This document shows positions 1-10,225 of a stretch of 64,000 bases of DNA, one piece after another. Made by a program: the position numbers and the translations under genes. Position 1 is the stretch's first letter; each line of letters begins with the position of its first letter. Under the pieces are notes generated by a model. The model worked only from the letters and a program-made list of their open reading frames with translations. It was not told where the DNA came from and did no database searches. This stretch comes from Lactobacillus sp. ESL0785 (GTDB lineage Bacteria > Bacillota > Bacilli > Lactobacillales > Lactobacillaceae), in contig NZ_CP113916.1 in NCBI RefSeq assembly GCF_029395455.1, positions 186,001-250,000 of the forward strand, in the 5' to 3' direction.

Positions 1-335
1 CTACTAATGTTTATTACACGACACCATTTTCAGTTCATGTTGCAGCTAAAAACCCCACAGCTGTTAAATTTATGAATGCTTATAAAGCTCGCTACCACAC
101 AACTGCACCAACATTTTCTGCTTTAGCTTATGATTCAGTTTACATGGTTAAGCAAGCAATCGAAGATGAAAAATCTGATGATTCTGTTAAAATCGCTGCT
201 GGCCTTGCCAAGATTAAGGACTTTGACGGCGTTACCGGTAAGATTACGGTTAATAAGACGCATGATCCAGAGATGCCGATTGCAATTGAACAAATGACCA
301 ATGGTAAAGTAAGTAACTCGTTTAGTGTTAAGTAA
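1..335 (+). CDS. Branched-chain amino acid ABC transporter, substrate-binding protein (3' part)
   Basis: The open reading frame runs in from the left edge (frame starts at base 3) and stops at 333-335, giving the C-terminal ~110 residues. The sequence fits the C-terminal lobe of a Leu/Ile/Val-type periplasmic-binding fold (phrases such as ALAYDSVYMVKQAIE and FDGVTGKITVNKTHDPEMP, where family members end their second lobe). It would be a lipoprotein outside the membrane that delivers ligand to LivHM; the N terminus with its lipobox lies outside the window. It is followed after 26 bases by livH and so is the first gene of a five-gene import operon. Partial because of the window edge, not a pseudogene. 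Confidence 0.85.
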   Translation, partial: TNVYYTTPFSVHVAAKNPTAVKFMNAYKARYHTTAPTFSALAYDSVYMVKQAIEDEKSDDSVKIAAGLAKIKDFDGVTGKITVNKTHDPEMPIAIEQMTNGKVSNSFSVK

Positions 336-361
336 TTATTTTTTAGAAAGGGCGATAAAAT

Positions 362-1240
362 TTGCAAACAGTCTTACAGCAAATCATTAACGCGTTGTCA
401 TTAGGGTCAATATATGCTTTACTGGCACTTGGTTATAGCATGGTTTATGGCATTATCAAGTTAATCAATTTCGCCCATGGCGATATCTACATGCTTGGTG
501 CCTTTGCGGCTTATTATGTAATTAGTCTATGGCATTTCAATTTTATTACGGCATTACTGACAGCAATGATTGTGGGTGCTGTATCTGGGGTGGTAATAGA
601 GTATTTTGCTTACCGCCCCTTACGTAAGTCGCCGCGGATTGCAGTCTTAATTACGGCAATTGGAGTTTCATTTTTATTAGAAAACGGTATGTCCTATCTT
701 GTAGGGTCTAATGCGCGTAGTTTTCCGCAAGTTATTGAGCAGGTTAACTATCATATTGGTGGCATACTTATTTCTAATATTCAGATTTTAATTTTATTAA
801 CGGCATTAATTTTGATGGTATTACTACAATTAATTATTAAGAAAACCAAAATGGGCCGCGCAATGCGGGCAGTTTCTGTTGATCCAGAAGCAGCTGAATT
901 GGTTGGTGTTAACGTCAATCATACAATTTCGTTTACCTTTGCCTTAGGTTCGGCTTTGGCTGGTGCCGGTGGTATTTTAATCGGCATGTATTATAACCAG
1001 ATTGATCCTTTAATGGGAATGACGCCAGGGATTAAAGCCTTTGTTGCTGCTGTTTTAGGGGGTATTGGTTCAGTTCCTGGAGCTAGCTTAGGTGGCTTTT
1101 TAATCGGCATTTTGGAAACTTTCTTCCAATCGATAGGATTATCAGCCTATAAAGACGCAGTTGTTTACCTAGTTTTAATTGTGATTTTGCTCTTTTTACC
1201 GGCTGGTATTTTTGGCAAGAACACTGAAGAAAAGGTTTAG
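362..1240 (+). CDS. livH: Branched-chain amino acid ABC transporter permease LivH
   Basis: 292 residues with about eight hydrophobic segments, the usual size for LivH. The start is TTG at 362, preceded by GAAAGGGCG at about 346-354; no better in-frame ATG precedes the conserved N-terminal LGSIYALLALGYSMVYG stretch. The C-terminal loop FVAAVLGGIGSVPGA matches the cytoplasmic coupling motif that contacts the ATPases. It should form the membrane channel with LivM for import of branched-chain amino acids (family-based; exact ligand not shown). Eight bases separate it from livM. Confidence 0.9.
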   Translation: MQTVLQQIINALSLGSIYALLALGYSMVYGIIKLINFAHGDIYMLGAFAAYYVISLWHFNFITALLTAMIVGAVSGVVIEYFAYRPLRKSPRIAVLITAIGVSFLLENGMSYLVGSNARSFPQVIEQVNYHIGGILISNIQILILLTALILMVLLQLIIKKTKMGRAMRAVSVDPEAAELVGVNVNHTISFTFALGSALAGAGGILIGMYYNQIDPLMGMTPGIKAFVAAVLGGIGSVPGASLGGFLIGILETFFQSIGLSAYKDAVVYLVLIVILLFLPAGIFGKNTEEKV

Positions 1241-1248
1241 GTGGCAGC

Positions 1249-2211
1249 ATGAAAGCAAATTGGAAATATATCTTATCATGGTTAGTTGTGATGATTTTAG
1301 GCTTTGGCTTGATCGACGGTCTAATTGCTTGCGGCGTGATTGATGCTTTTATTGAAAACATGCTGGTTACCATTGGGATTAATATTATTTTGGCAACTGG
1401 ACTTAACCTAATTATTGGTTTTAGTGGGCAGTTTTCACTAGGACATGCTGGTTTTATGGCGATTGGCGCTTATGCGACGGCAATTATTACCCAGTATTGG
1501 AGTACAGAATTGGGCTTCATTACGTCACTGTTTGTTGGGATGATTTTAGCAATGATTATTGCTGCGATTATTGGAACAGCAACCTTTATTCGGTTAAAGG
1601 GTGACTATTTAGCAATTGCAACGCTAGGGGCTGCCGAAATTATTCGCAATGTGATTAATAATTTAAAAATCACGGGTGGTTCTAGTGGTATGTTTAATAT
1701 TCCGCAACTGTGTTCATGGCCGACGGTTTACATTTTGGTGTGTATCACGACAGTTATTTTAATGAACTTTATTCGCTCACGCGATGGGCGCGCTATTAAG
1801 GCAGTGCGTGAAGATGAAATTGCTGCTTCTGCCATGGGGATTAATACTACTAAGTGGAAATTAGCTGCCTTTGTTTTAGGTGGAGTTACTGCTGCTCTTG
1901 CGGGAAGTCTGCATGCTTCCTATTTACAGACGATTGCCCCAAGTGATTTTGGTATTATGGAGTCGATTTCTATCTTAGTAATTGTGGTTTTAGGTGGTGT
2001 TGGCAGTATGACAGGTACTTTTTTAGCTGCAATTGTTTTAGGTATTTTAGATACGATCTTACAAAATTTTGGTTCATTAAGAATGGTCATTTATGCAATT
2101 GCCTTAATTTTAATTATGATTTTTAAACCATCAGGACTACTTGGCAATTGGGAATTCTCTTTTAAGAATTTATTTGGGCGGTTTACTAAAAAGAAAGAGG
2201 TAAGATCATGA
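1249..2211 (+). CDS. livM: Branched-chain amino acid ABC transporter permease LivM
   Basis: 320 residues, strongly hydrophobic, with GLNLIIGFSGQFSLGHAGF near the N terminus (the typical LivM opening) and the coupling loop VVVLGGVGSMTGTFLAA near residue 250. Pairs with LivH as the second permease subunit. The stop overlaps the ATG of livG by four bases (ATGA), which suggests translational coupling. No oddities seen. Confidence 0.92.
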   Translation: MKANWKYILSWLVVMILGFGLIDGLIACGVIDAFIENMLVTIGINIILATGLNLIIGFSGQFSLGHAGFMAIGAYATAIITQYWSTELGFITSLFVGMILAMIIAAIIGTATFIRLKGDYLAIATLGAAEIIRNVINNLKITGGSSGMFNIPQLCSWPTVYILVCITTVILMNFIRSRDGRAIKAVREDEIAASAMGINTTKWKLAAFVLGGVTAALAGSLHASYLQTIAPSDFGIMESISILVIVVLGGVGSMTGTFLAAIVLGILDTILQNFGSLRMVIYAIALILIMIFKPSGLLGNWEFSFKNLFGRFTKKKEVRS

Positions 2212-2990
2212 CGCACTTATTGCAAGTTGATCATGTTGTCCGCAAATTTGGTGGCTTGACCGCAGTTAATGACGTTTCACTGCATCTTGATCAACGTGAG
2301 TTGGTAGCTTTAATTGGCCCAAATGGTGCTGGCAAGACAACACTGTTTAATTTGTTAACTGGGATGATTCCTGTGACCAGTGGCAAGATTGTACTGCAAA
2401 AGGCGCAACACGCTTATGATTTAACTAAGGAAAGTGCTACTAAGATTGCGGATTTAGGGTTGTCACGTACTTTTCAAAATATTCGCTTATTTAAAGATTT
2501 AACTGTGCTGGATAATGTCTTGACAGCGATGACTAATAAGTATCAAGAAGGTTTTCTTACTACGATTTTGCGTTTGCCAGCTTTTTATCAAACAGAACGT
2601 GAAATGCGGGTAGCAGCTAGTAAGTTGCTAGCAATTTTTGACTTAACTGCTAATGCTAATACATTAGCCAAAAATTTACCTTACGGTACTCAGCGCCGGC
2701 TAGAAATCGTGCGGGCACTAGCAACAAGACCGCAAATTCTATTTTTGGATGAACCAGCGGCAGGGATGAATCCAGAAGAGACAGCAGATTTAACGCAATT
2801 AATTAAGTATGTTCAAGAAAAATTTGAAATTACGGTTTTATTAATTGAACATGATATGTCACTAGTTATGAATTTAGCACAACGTATTTATGTTTTGGAT
2901 CAAGGACAAATTTTAGCAGCAGGTGCACCAGCTGAAATCAAAGCAAATCCGCAAGTAATTGAGGCTTACTTGGGAGAAGGTGACGCATAA
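2208..2990 (+). CDS. livG: Branched-chain amino acid ABC transporter ATP-binding protein LivG
   Basis: 260-residue cytoplasmic ATPase. Walker A GPNGAGKTT at residues ~37-45, Walker B ILFLDEPAAG, switch His in LLIEHDM. The signature reads LPYGTQRRLEI instead of LSGGQ, which is normal for the LivG subfamily. Overlaps livM upstream and shares its final A with the ATG of livF downstream, so the five genes look like a single transcript. Works as a heterodimer with LivF. Confidence 0.93.
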   Translation: MTHLLQVDHVVRKFGGLTAVNDVSLHLDQRELVALIGPNGAGKTTLFNLLTGMIPVTSGKIVLQKAQHAYDLTKESATKIADLGLSRTFQNIRLFKDLTVLDNVLTAMTNKYQEGFLTTILRLPAFYQTEREMRVAASKLLAIFDLTANANTLAKNLPYGTQRRLEIVRALATRPQILFLDEPAAGMNPEETADLTQLIKYVQEKFEITVLLIEHDMSLVMNLAQRIYVLDQGQILAAGAPAEIKANPQVIEAYLGEGDA

Positions 2991-3700
2991 TGACAATGCT
3001 AGAAGTAAAAAATCTATCAGTTAATTACGGCGTCATTCAAGCTGTTAAAGGCGTTAACTTTAAAATTAATCAAGGCGAAATCGTCACCTTGATTGGAGCT
3101 AATGGTGCGGGTAAATCAACAATTGTTAAAACAATATCAGGTTTACTTAAACCTAAAACTGGTGAAATTATTTATCAAGGTAAAGAAATTCAACATAAGC
3201 AGGCTCCACAAATTGTTGCTGCTGGCATTTCACAAGTAGCTGAAGGACGACATATTTTTGCTGGCATGACAGTAATGGAAAACTTGCAGATGGGAGCTTT
3301 TTTAGCGAAAAATCATGATGAAGTTAGTCGTAGTTATACAGAAATTTTTGCCCGCTTTCCCATTTTGAAAAAGCGTAAAAATCAAGATGCAGCTACACTT
3401 TCTGGTGGTGAGCAGCAGATGTTAGCTATGGGACGTGCATTGATGGCGCAACCAAAGTTACTGCTTCTGGATGAACCTTCAATGGGTCTATCACCATTAT
3501 TTATTCAAGAAATTTTTACGATTATTAAGGAATTAAATCAAAAAGGAACAACAATTTTACTGATTGAACAAAATGCTAAACAAGCGTTGGCAATTGCTGA
3601 TCGTGGTTATGTATTAGCAACTGGTAACATTCAGCTATCGGGTACTGGGTCGGAGTTATTAGCTAATCCAGATGTACAGCGTGTTTACTTTGGGGGTTAA
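2990..3700 (+). CDS. livF: Branched-chain amino acid ABC transporter ATP-binding protein LivF
   Basis: 236-residue ATPase. Walker A GANGAGKST at ~36-44, signature LSGGEQQMLAMGRAL, Walker B LLLLDEPSMGLS, and the switch His replaced by Gln in LLIEQNA, a usual LivF trait. Last gene of the liv operon; a strong hairpin follows at 3711-3747. A second ATG at 2996 (MLEVKNLS) is an alternative start; the SD-like GGAGAAGG at about 2973-2980 fits either. Confidence 0.93.
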   Translation: MTMLEVKNLSVNYGVIQAVKGVNFKINQGEIVTLIGANGAGKSTIVKTISGLLKPKTGEIIYQGKEIQHKQAPQIVAAGISQVAEGRHIFAGMTVMENLQMGAFLAKNHDEVSRSYTEIFARFPILKKRKNQDAATLSGGEQQMLAMGRALMAQPKLLLLDEPSMGLSPLFIQEIFTIIKELNQKGTTILLIEQNAKQALAIADRGYVLATGNIQLSGTGSELLANPDVQRVYFGG

Positions 3701-3710
3701 TTGTTAAACC

Positions 3711-3750
3711 AAAACAGGCATTCACATTTATTGTGAATGCCTGTTTTGAT
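3711..3750. terminator. Bidirectional rho-independent terminator between livF and the CNT transporter
   Basis: A 16-bp perfect stem: AAAACAGGCATTCACA at 3711-3726 and its complement at 3732-3747 with a TTTAT loop. The A/T ends give U-rich tails in both directions, serving livF (+) and the convergent gene at 3761-4945 (-). Confidence 0.9.
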
Positions 3751-3760
3751 GCTTTAGGAA

Positions 3761-4945
3761 TTAAAAGTAAAGTCCAACAATTGTTCCGGTTAAGATTGAG
3801 GCTAAAGTAGCCCCCAATAATAATTTCATTGAGAATTTAGAAACAAAAGTACCAGCTTTTTGATTGATTGATCTGATTGAACCGGTAATAATTCCAATTA
3901 CACTGAAGTTAGCAAAAGATACTAAATAGGAAGAGATAATTGCGTTGGCTTTAGGTGAAAGAGTAGCAGCTATCTTGTTTAATTCACCCAGAGCGACGAA
4001 TTCGTTAGTTAAAATCTTGGTTGCCATTAGACTACCTACCTTAGTAATATCCTTCATTGGTACACCCATGATAAAGGCGATTGGTGAGAAAAGATAACCC
4101 AAAAAGTTGGTAAAACTAATGTGAAAAATAATGGCAAAGGTATTGTTCAAAAAGGTAATTAACGCAACGAACCCAATCAGCATAGCAGCAACAGTTACAG
4201 CTAATTTGAAGCCGTCTTGAATGTAGTTGCCAATAACTTGGAAGAAAGGTTCTTTTTCCATGCCTGTTTCAATTTTAATACTTGCTGCATCAGTTACATC
4301 GTAAGGATTAACAATGCAGGAAACAATCAAGGCTGAAAGAATGTTGAGAAAGACTGCAGTAACAACAAACTTACCAGGTACTAGCTGCATGTATGAAGCT
4401 AGTACAGCAGCTGAGACCGCACTCATCGCTGAAGCACAAATGGTGTAGAGCCGTTTTTCATCGAGTTTAGGAATAGTATCTTTAATGGTTAAGAAAACTT
4501 CTGGTTGTCCTAAAATTGCAGTTGAAACAGCGAAGTAACTTTCCAATTCGCCCATACCAGCTAATTTATTAAGGATAAAACCGGTCCACTTAATAATAAA
4601 TGGCAAAATTTTGAGGTAATTTAAAATACCAACAAGAGCTGAAATAAAAACAATGGGCATTAAAACATTTAAAAAGAAGACGGAAGCTCCCTTTTGAATG
4701 ACTAAACCGCCAAAGACAAAGTTAACACCGCCAGCGGCTTGAACCATTAGCCAACTAAAGAAGCTGGAAATAGCGCCCATAGTGCTGACACCGCCAGAAG
4801 TCTTGAGGCAAAGAAAAGAAATAATCAGCTGCAAAACAAACATAGCGCCCATTTTTTTAAACTTGATGTGTTTACGGTCGTTACTGACAAGCCAGCCGAT
4901 AGCGAAGACGAACGCTAAGCCCGTTAATAAAAATAAAAATTGCAT
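3761..4945 (-). CDS. nupC: Concentrative nucleoside transporter (NupC/CNT family)
   Basis: 394 residues, about ten membrane helices, standard length for bacterial CNT proteins. Recognised by the conserved stretches ILGQPEVFLTIKD and NEFVALGEL that carry the nucleoside and sodium/proton site residues. It should import nucleosides by cation symport. It is divergent from deoC; together with deoC-deoB-deoR-pdp it forms an uptake-plus-catabolism unit. The intergenic region holds a possible cre (5025-5038) that could serve both sides. Substrate preference cannot be told from sequence. Confidence 0.88.
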   Translation of the reverse strand: MQFLFLLTGLAFVFAIGWLVSNDRKHIKFKKMGAMFVLQLIISFLCLKTSGGVSTMGAISSFFSWLMVQAAGGVNFVFGGLVIQKGASVFFLNVLMPIVFISALVGILNYLKILPFIIKWTGFILNKLAGMGELESYFAVSTAILGQPEVFLTIKDTIPKLDEKRLYTICASAMSAVSAAVLASYMQLVPGKFVVTAVFLNILSALIVSCIVNPYDVTDAASIKIETGMEKEPFFQVIGNYIQDGFKLAVTVAAMLIGFVALITFLNNTFAIIFHISFTNFLGYLFSPIAFIMGVPMKDITKVGSLMATKILTNEFVALGELNKIAATLSPKANAIISSYLVSFANFSVIGIITGSIRSINQKAGTFVSKFSMKLLLGATLASILTGTIVGLYF

Positions 4946-5024
4946 AATTAGACCTACTTATAATTTAAAAATATTAATTACTACTATATAAATTAATTAT
5001 TGAATTGGCTGAACCCTCTTGTTT

Positions 5025-5038
5025 AACAAGCGCTTTCA
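5025..5038 (-). promoter_or_regulatory. Candidate cre (CcpA) site between nupC and deoC
   Basis: Read on the minus strand the site is TGAAAGCGCTTGTT, matching the cre consensus TGWAANCGNTNWCA in its core but missing the last CA. It sits in the divergent intergenic region of two nucleoside-use genes, which fits catabolite control. Motif match by eye only. Confidence 0.4.
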
Positions 5039-5159
5039 GTAATCGCTAATAAGATTAACATGTTTTTTATCATTTGTAAATAATTTAAATGAAATAATGT
5101 TCACTATTAGAAAGAGTAAGGCAATAAGCAAGGCTTAATACTTATGTTCAATTAAAACA

Positions 5160-5187
5160 TTTACATTTGATAAAAATGAGTTATACT
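5160..5187 (+). promoter_or_regulatory. deoC promoter
   Basis: -35 TTTACA at 5160-5165, 16-base spacer, -10 TATACT at 5182-5187. The predicted transcript would start about 18 bases before the deoC ATG, directly ahead of the SD AAGGAGG at 5197-5203. Two ATGTTCA half-sites upstream (GTTCA at 5099-5103 and 5146-5150) are candidate DeoR contacts, but this is only a suggestion. Confidence 0.55.
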
Positions 5188-5211
5188 TTAAGCACAAGGA
5201 GGTTGTTAAAT

Positions 5212-5865
5212 ATGGATAAAACAACATTAGCAAAATATTTAGATCATACACTTTTGAAGCCAAATGCAACTAAGAAGGACATCGTACAAATTTGTAACGA
5301 GGCTAAGCAATATAATACTGCTTCAGTTTGTGTTAATTCTTACTGGGCAAAATTGGTTAGTGAAGAATTAAAGGGTACAGATGTTAATACCTGCTGTGTA
5401 GTTGGTTTCCCTCTTGGAGCAATGAGCAGCAAAGCTAAGGCTTTTGAAGCTACTGAAGCTATTAAAGCCGGTGCTGAAGAAATCGACATGGTAATTAACG
5501 TTGGTGAATTAATTGGCGGCAATGATGATGCAGTCTTGGCTGATATTAAGGCTGTCGTAGATGCTGTTCATGCTGAAAATAAATTATTAAAGGTTATTAT
5601 TGAAACTTCATTCTTAAACAAGGATCAAAAGATTCGTGCTTGTGAACTTTCTGAAAAAGCCGGTGCTGACTTTGTTAAAACCTCAACTGGTTTTAGCTCA
5701 GCCGGTGCTAAGGTTGAAGATGTTAAATTAATGCGGGAAACTGTTGGTGATCGTTTAGGCGTTAAGGCCTCAGGTGGCATTCACTCTTACGATGAAGCAA
5801 TAGCAATGATTGATGCTGGTGCAAATCGTTTAGGTGTTAGTGCAACAATTCAAATTTTATCTTAA
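5212..5865 (+). CDS. deoC: Deoxyribose-phosphate aldolase
   Basis: 217-residue class I aldolase that splits 2-deoxyribose-5-phosphate into glyceraldehyde-3-phosphate and acetaldehyde. The Schiff-base lysine is in FVKTSTGFS (K156); the partner Asp is in [10 protein letters not shown] (D92) and the second Lys in GVKASGGIH (K185). I chose ATG 5212, seven to eight bases behind AAGGAGG, over an in-frame upstream TTG-like extension at 5167 that would overlap the promoter. 18 bases before deoB. Confidence 0.95.
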   Translation: MDKTTLAKYLDHTLLKPNATKKDIVQICNEAKQYNTASVCVNSYWAKLVSEELKGTDVNTCCVVGFPLGAMSSKAKAFEATEAIKAGAEEIDMVINVGELIGGNDDAVLADIKAVVDAVHAENKLLKVIIETSFLNKDQKIRACELSEKAGADFVKTSTGFSSAGAKVEDVKLMRETVGDRLGVKASGGIHSYDEAIAMIDAGANRLGVSATIQILS

Positions 5866-5883
5866 TTTTACGAGGCTTAAAAA

Positions 5884-7071
5884 ATGAAGTATAAGCGTAT
5901 TTTTGGGTTAGTAATGGACTCAATTGGTACTGGAGAAGCTCCGGATGCGGCAGACTTTAATGATGTTGGTGCAGATACTCTAGGTCATATTGGTGAATAT
6001 TTTAAAGGCGGGTTAAAGTTGCCCAATTTTGCTAAGCTGGGTTTGTCTAACTTACGTGAAACTCCAATTGAAGGTGTTCCTGCGGTTAAGCAGCCGGTTG
6101 GTCATTTTGGCAAAATGAAAGAAATTTCTGTTGGTAAAGATAGTCTTGATGGCCACTGGGAAATGATGGAAATGCCGGTAATGCAAGAATTAAGTTTCTT
6201 CCCTAATGGCTTTCCTGATGATTTATTAGATAAAATTTCTAAATTTTCTGGACGCAAAATTGTCGGTAATCGGCCAGAATCAGGCACCAAGATTATTGAA
6301 GAACTTGGCGAACACCAAATGCAAACTGGCGATTTAATTATCTATACTTCTGGTGATTCTGTTTTACAAATTGCTGCTCATGAAGATGTCATTCCAGTTG
6401 AAGAACTATACCGGATTTCACGTTATGCGAGAAGTTTAGTAAATGGACCAGAATATCGTGTTGGGCGCATTATTGCTCGACCATATGTTGGCAATGGTAA
6501 GGGTCACTTTACAAGAACTGCTAATCGACACGACTTTACCTTAGAGCCAACAGGTAAGTCTGTGTTAGATCATTTGCAAAATGCTGGTTACAAGACGATT
6601 GCTGTTGGTAAAACAATGGATATTTTTTCAGGTCACGGTATTGATGAAAGTTATCATAATGAAAGCAACATGGATGGAATGGATCATGTTGACCATGTAA
6701 TGAAAGAAGACTTTACTGGTTTTTGTTTCATTAATTTAGTTGATTTTGATGCCATGTATGGTCACCGCCGCAATACTGCAGGTGATGGTCAAGCTTTGAT
6801 GGATCTTGATAAGCGTCTAGGAACAGTTATGAGCAACATGAACGATGATGATTTATTAATCATTACCGCTGACCATGGTAATGACCCAACTTATAAGGGT
6901 ACGGATCACACTAGAGAATATGTACCGTTACTTGCCTATTCACCAAGTATGACTAATCCTGGTAGCTTAGGTATTCGTGATACCTTTTCTGATTTTGGTG
7001 CTACTGTTTTGGATAACTTTGGCGTTGAAGGTAATAGTATTGGAACTAGCTTCTTAGCTGATTTAAAGTAA
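5884..7071 (+). CDS. deoB: Phosphopentomutase
   Basis: 395 residues, alkaline-phosphatase superfamily, converting (deoxy)ribose-1-phosphate to the 5-phosphate. Metal ligands are visible at both ends: [11 protein letters not shown] near residue 11 and [17 protein letters not shown] near residue 325-345. It supplies DeoC with substrate produced by the phosphorylase Pdp. Close behind deoC; about 210 bases then separate it from deoR, which has its own promoter. Confidence 0.96.
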   Translation: MKYKRIFGLVMDSIGTGEAPDAADFNDVGADTLGHIGEYFKGGLKLPNFAKLGLSNLRETPIEGVPAVKQPVGHFGKMKEISVGKDSLDGHWEMMEMPVMQELSFFPNGFPDDLLDKISKFSGRKIVGNRPESGTKIIEELGEHQMQTGDLIIYTSGDSVLQIAAHEDVIPVEELYRISRYARSLVNGPEYRVGRIIARPYVGNGKGHFTRTANRHDFTLEPTGKSVLDHLQNAGYKTIAVGKTMDIFSGHGIDESYHNESNMDGMDHVDHVMKEDFTGFCFINLVDFDAMYGHRRNTAGDGQALMDLDKRLGTVMSNMNDDDLLIITADHGNDPTYKGTDHTREYVPLLAYSPSMTNPGSLGIRDTFSDFGATVLDNFGVEGNSIGTSFLADLK

Positions 7072-7194
7072 ATAAATAATTTGAGTAATTCTTTGCAATA
7101 AGTTTAATTACTTAAAATAGCAAAAGCATTTAACCTGAATAAAGAACATCATATTTTAATATAATTATTAACTTGTAACTAGAATATGTTAAAC

Positions 7195-7223
7195 TTGTTT
7201 AAGAATAGTATCTATATTATAAA
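7195..7223 (+). promoter_or_regulatory. Promoter and inverted repeat ahead of deoR-pdp
   Basis: -35 TTGTTT at 7195-7200, 17-base spacer, -10 TATAAA at 7218-7223. A 9-bp inverted repeat, ATCTATATT at 7210-7218 and AATATAGAT at 7251-7259, flanks the start region and could be an autoregulatory operator. AT-rich context makes the repeat less certain than the promoter. Confidence 0.45.
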
Positions 7224-7281
7224 TGAAGAATAAATAACAAGTTTTTGTGAAATATAGATCCAATTATATTGGAGACATCAA

Positions 7282-8232
7282 ATGGCTGAAAAATATGATA
7301 GAAAAAAGTTGGCATTAAGTGCGACTGCTGCAAGGCTTTATTATGAAGATGATCTGGGTCAATCAGAAATTGCTCAGCATTTAGGTATATCGCGTCCGAC
7401 AGTCTCACGATTACTTAAGTTAGCCCGTGAATCTGGGATTGTTAGAATTGAAATTTGTAATCCATTTATTGGTACGGAAGACCTAAGTGAACAATTATCT
7501 ACTGAATTTAAGAAAAAGATTATGGTTGTTCCCAATAATTTTAACGGTGAATTAACTGCTGTTAAAGGCGTTGGTGCCTATGCTGCACAGTATTTAAGCG
7601 ATCTAATTAAGCCTCATGATATTGTTGGTCTTGGCTGGGGCAGAACAATTCATATGGTAACATCTAATTTTAAAAAGCGGACGGTTCCTGATGTTAAAAT
7701 TGTCCAACTTAAGGGTGGCGATAACATTAATAGTAAGGAAACTTACGCTAATGAAAGTGTGACTGACCTGGCTAATGCATTAGGGGCAAGTGCACATTTT
7801 CTGCCATTACCGCCATTTTTTGACGATAAATTGACTAAGGAAATTGTTGAACAAGATCGCTTTATTCGGGATACGCTTAAATTAGGTCGTAAAGCAAATA
7901 TTGCAATGTATAGTGTTGGTACAGTTAGAAAAGATGCCTTGTTGTTCCAATTAGGATATTTTAGTAAGACGCAAAAAGCAGCTTTACAACAAGATGCTGT
8001 TGGTGACATTGTTTCCCGTTTTATTGACCATAATGGTAAAATCGTCGATCCTAAGCTAAATGAAAAAACAGTTGGGATTGGCCTAAATGATTTGAAGAAA
8101 AAGCAACATTCAATTTTAGTTGCTAGTGGTATTTTAAAGGCACCAGTGGTCTATGCTGTGATCAAGGCAGGCTATGCTAATGAATTTATTTTAGATCAAG
8201 CAATTGCACAGGAATTACTCACCTATAAATAA
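7282..8232 (+). CDS. deoR: SorC-family transcriptional regulator, DeoR type
   Basis: 316 residues. N-terminal helix-turn-helix at ~25-47 ([19 protein letters not shown]) followed by the SorC/CggR sugar-binding domain ([21 protein letters not shown]). This is the same family as Bacillus DeoR, which responds to deoxyribose-phosphate, and its place between deoB and pdp supports that role. ATG 7282 lies nine bases after TTGGAGA. Expected to repress deoC/deoB and perhaps nupC. Confidence 0.85.
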   Translation: MAEKYDRKKLALSATAARLYYEDDLGQSEIAQHLGISRPTVSRLLKLARESGIVRIEICNPFIGTEDLSEQLSTEFKKKIMVVPNNFNGELTAVKGVGAYAAQYLSDLIKPHDIVGLGWGRTIHMVTSNFKKRTVPDVKIVQLKGGDNINSKETYANESVTDLANALGASAHFLPLPPFFDDKLTKEIVEQDRFIRDTLKLGRKANIAMYSVGTVRKDALLFQLGYFSKTQKAALQQDAVGDIVSRFIDHNGKIVDPKLNEKTVGIGLNDLKKKQHSILVASGILKAPVVYAVIKAGYANEFILDQAIAQELLTYK

Positions 8233-8245
8233 TGAGGTGAATGCC

Positions 8246-9544
8246 ATGAGAATGGTAGATATAATTGATAAGAAGAGAAATGGTCATGAATTAACTGACG
8301 AAGAAATTCAATTCTTTGTTGATGGCGTAGTTAGTGGCGCAATACCAGACTATCAAACCAGTGCTTTGTTAATGGCTATTTATTTTAACAATATGACAGA
8401 CCATGAACGGTCGACTTTGACTTTGGACATGATGAATTCAGGTGATCATTTAGATTTATCCGGAATTCCTGGGATCAAGGTTGATAAGCACTCAACTGGT
8501 GGTGTTGGCGATAAGGTAAGTTTACCGTTGGCTGCAATGGTTGCGGCAACTGGCATCCCAGTCCCAATGATTTCTGGTCGCGGACTTGGGCACACTGGCG
8601 GTACGTTAGATAAGCTAGAGGCAATTCCAGGTTATCAAGTAGAGATCAGCGAACAAGCTTTTATTGATCAAGTTAAGAAAGAAAAATTAGCAATCATTGG
8701 TGCTACAGGTAATATTGCACCAGCAGACAAGAAGATTTATGCTTTGCGGGATGTGACTGATACTGTTGATTCAATTCCGTTAATTGCCAGTTCAATTATG
8801 AGTAAAAAAATCGCATCAGGAACTGATGCGCTGGTAATTGATGTTAAAACCGGTTCTGGTGCCTTTATGAAGACCTTGCCAGAGTCTGAAGAATTGGCAC
8901 ATGCCTTAGTAGAAATTGGTAAGGGTGTCGGCATGAAGTGCATGGCACTGATTTCTGATATGAACCAACCTTTAGGTAATAAAGTTGGTAATACATTAGA
9001 AATTGAAGAAACGCTTGATGTACTTAAAGGCAAGGGTCCGAAAGATTTAGTTGATCTAGTACTCACACTTGGTAGTCATATGGTTGTTTTAGGTGAAAAA
9101 GCCAAGACAATTGAAGAAGCTCGGCAATTGCTTGAACAAACGATTATTGATGGTTCTGCTCTTGATCGCTTTAAGGCAATGGTAATTGCTCAGGGTGGCA
9201 ATAGTAAGGTAATTGATGACTACAGCATTATGCCGCACGCCCAATATCAGATTGAATTGCCAGCATTAGAAAGTGGCTATTTAGCACAATTAGCTGCAGA
9301 TGAAGTTGGCATTGCCAGTATGAAGCTTGGTGGCGGCCGTGAAAAGGCTGATGATCAACTTGATTATGGTGTTGGTATTGAGCTTAACAAGAAGGTCGGC
9401 GACAAGGTTGAAAAAGGTGAATCTTTGCTGACAATTCATGCTAACCGCAAAGATGTTGCTGATATTAAGGCTCTGCTTTATAACTGTATTAAGATTGCAG
9501 ATGAGGCTAAGCCTTACCCCATGATTTATAAAGTAATTGAATAA
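8246..9544 (+). CDS. pdp: Pyrimidine-nucleoside phosphorylase
   Basis: 432 residues from ATG 8246, which follows GAGGTGA at 8234-8240; an in-frame ATG at 8204 would overlap deoR and lacks an SD. Family signature [16 protein letters not shown] at ~81-96 and [15 protein letters not shown] at ~110-125. Cleaves uridine, deoxyuridine and thymidine with phosphate to base and (deoxy)ribose-1-phosphate, feeding DeoB. Alpha-domain, phosphate-binding glycine loop and C-terminal alpha/beta domain are all present. Followed by a terminator. Confidence 0.95.
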   Translation: MRMVDIIDKKRNGHELTDEEIQFFVDGVVSGAIPDYQTSALLMAIYFNNMTDHERSTLTLDMMNSGDHLDLSGIPGIKVDKHSTGGVGDKVSLPLAAMVAATGIPVPMISGRGLGHTGGTLDKLEAIPGYQVEISEQAFIDQVKKEKLAIIGATGNIAPADKKIYALRDVTDTVDSIPLIASSIMSKKIASGTDALVIDVKTGSGAFMKTLPESEELAHALVEIGKGVGMKCMALISDMNQPLGNKVGNTLEIEETLDVLKGKGPKDLVDLVLTLGSHMVVLGEKAKTIEEARQLLEQTIIDGSALDRFKAMVIAQGGNSKVIDDYSIMPHAQYQIELPALESGYLAQLAADEVGIASMKLGGGREKADDQLDYGVGIELNKKVGDKVEKGESLLTIHANRKDVADIKALLYNCIKIADEAKPYPMIYKVIE

Positions 9545-9550
9545 TTAAAT

Positions 9551-9600
9551 AAATAGCGTCCATCAAATCTATTATTATAGTTTGAAAGACGCTATTTTTA
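9551..9600. terminator. Terminator after pdp
   Basis: Stem AAATAGCGTC (9551-9560) with GACGCTATTT (9588-9597) and a second inner pairing TCAAA/TTTGA; T-rich tail. Also lies downstream of the convergent thiW. Confidence 0.8.
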
Positions 9601-9638
9601 TTACAGGTGTATTTGAATTTTGTAAAATATTTTAACTT

Positions 9639-10151
9639 TTATTCGAAAAATAATTGCCTAATTTTTTGAAATTGGCGCACTTTACCTAATTTTAGTAAGA
9701 CAATCAAGGCAACTGCAGAACCAATAATGGCAGCTCCAATAAACCGCGGTGTGTAAACAAACCAGTAAAGATTGTTGCTGCTGCCAGTGAACCAAACCAT
9801 AACCGGATAAGAAAGCAGCGAGCCGATAATTCCCGTACCGATAATTTCGCCAAGGCAGGCCGCCCAAATGTTTCGGGTTAACTTATAAAAAATGCCGGCT
9901 AAAAGTGCTCCAAAAATAGCGCCAGTCAGGGCTAATGGTGGAATACCCATAATAAGCATTCTGATAATGCCACACAAGGTTGCCATAATTGTGACGTAAA
10001 CTGGTCCTAACATGCTGGCACCAATGATATTAATGACGCTGGACATCGGTGCCATCCCTTCTACACGAAAGATGGGTGATAACACTACATCGAGTGCGAC
10101 CATAATTGCTAATATTGTAAGCTTCTTGGTTTGTTTTCCTTTATTAGTCAT
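9639..10151 (-). CDS. thiW: ECF transporter S component, ThiW family (thiamine precursor uptake)
   Basis: 170 residues, five to six membrane helices. Matches ThiW: short basic N terminus, then AIMVALDVVLSPIFRVEGMAP, and PPLALTGAIFGALLAG. ThiW S components bring in the thiazole moiety of thiamine (or a related precursor) using a shared ECF ATPase/T module that is not in this window. SD AGGAGG eight bases before the start. A TPP riboswitch with attenuator lies directly upstream, which independently supports a thiamine role. Confidence 0.88.
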   Translation of the reverse strand: MTNKGKQTKKLTILAIMVALDVVLSPIFRVEGMAPMSSVINIIGASMLGPVYVTIMATLCGIIRMLIMGIPPLALTGAIFGALLAGIFYKLTRNIWAACLGEIIGTGIIGSLLSYPVMVWFTGSSNNLYWFVYTPRFIGAAIIGSAVALIVLLKLGKVRQFQKIRQLFFE

Positions 10152-10183
10152 TTTTTCCTCCTAATTCAAAGCAAGCAGCCTAC

Positions 10184-10219
10184 AAAAAATCCTCTTCGCG
10201 ACATAACGAAGGGGATTTT
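10184..10219 (-). terminator. Attenuator terminator of the TPP riboswitch
   Basis: On the minus strand AAAATCCCCTTCG pairs with CGAAGAGGATTTTTT around a short loop, ending in six U. It sits between the TPP aptamer and the thiW SD, the usual place for a premature stop when TPP is bound. Confidence 0.85.
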
Positions 10220-10225
10220 GCTTAA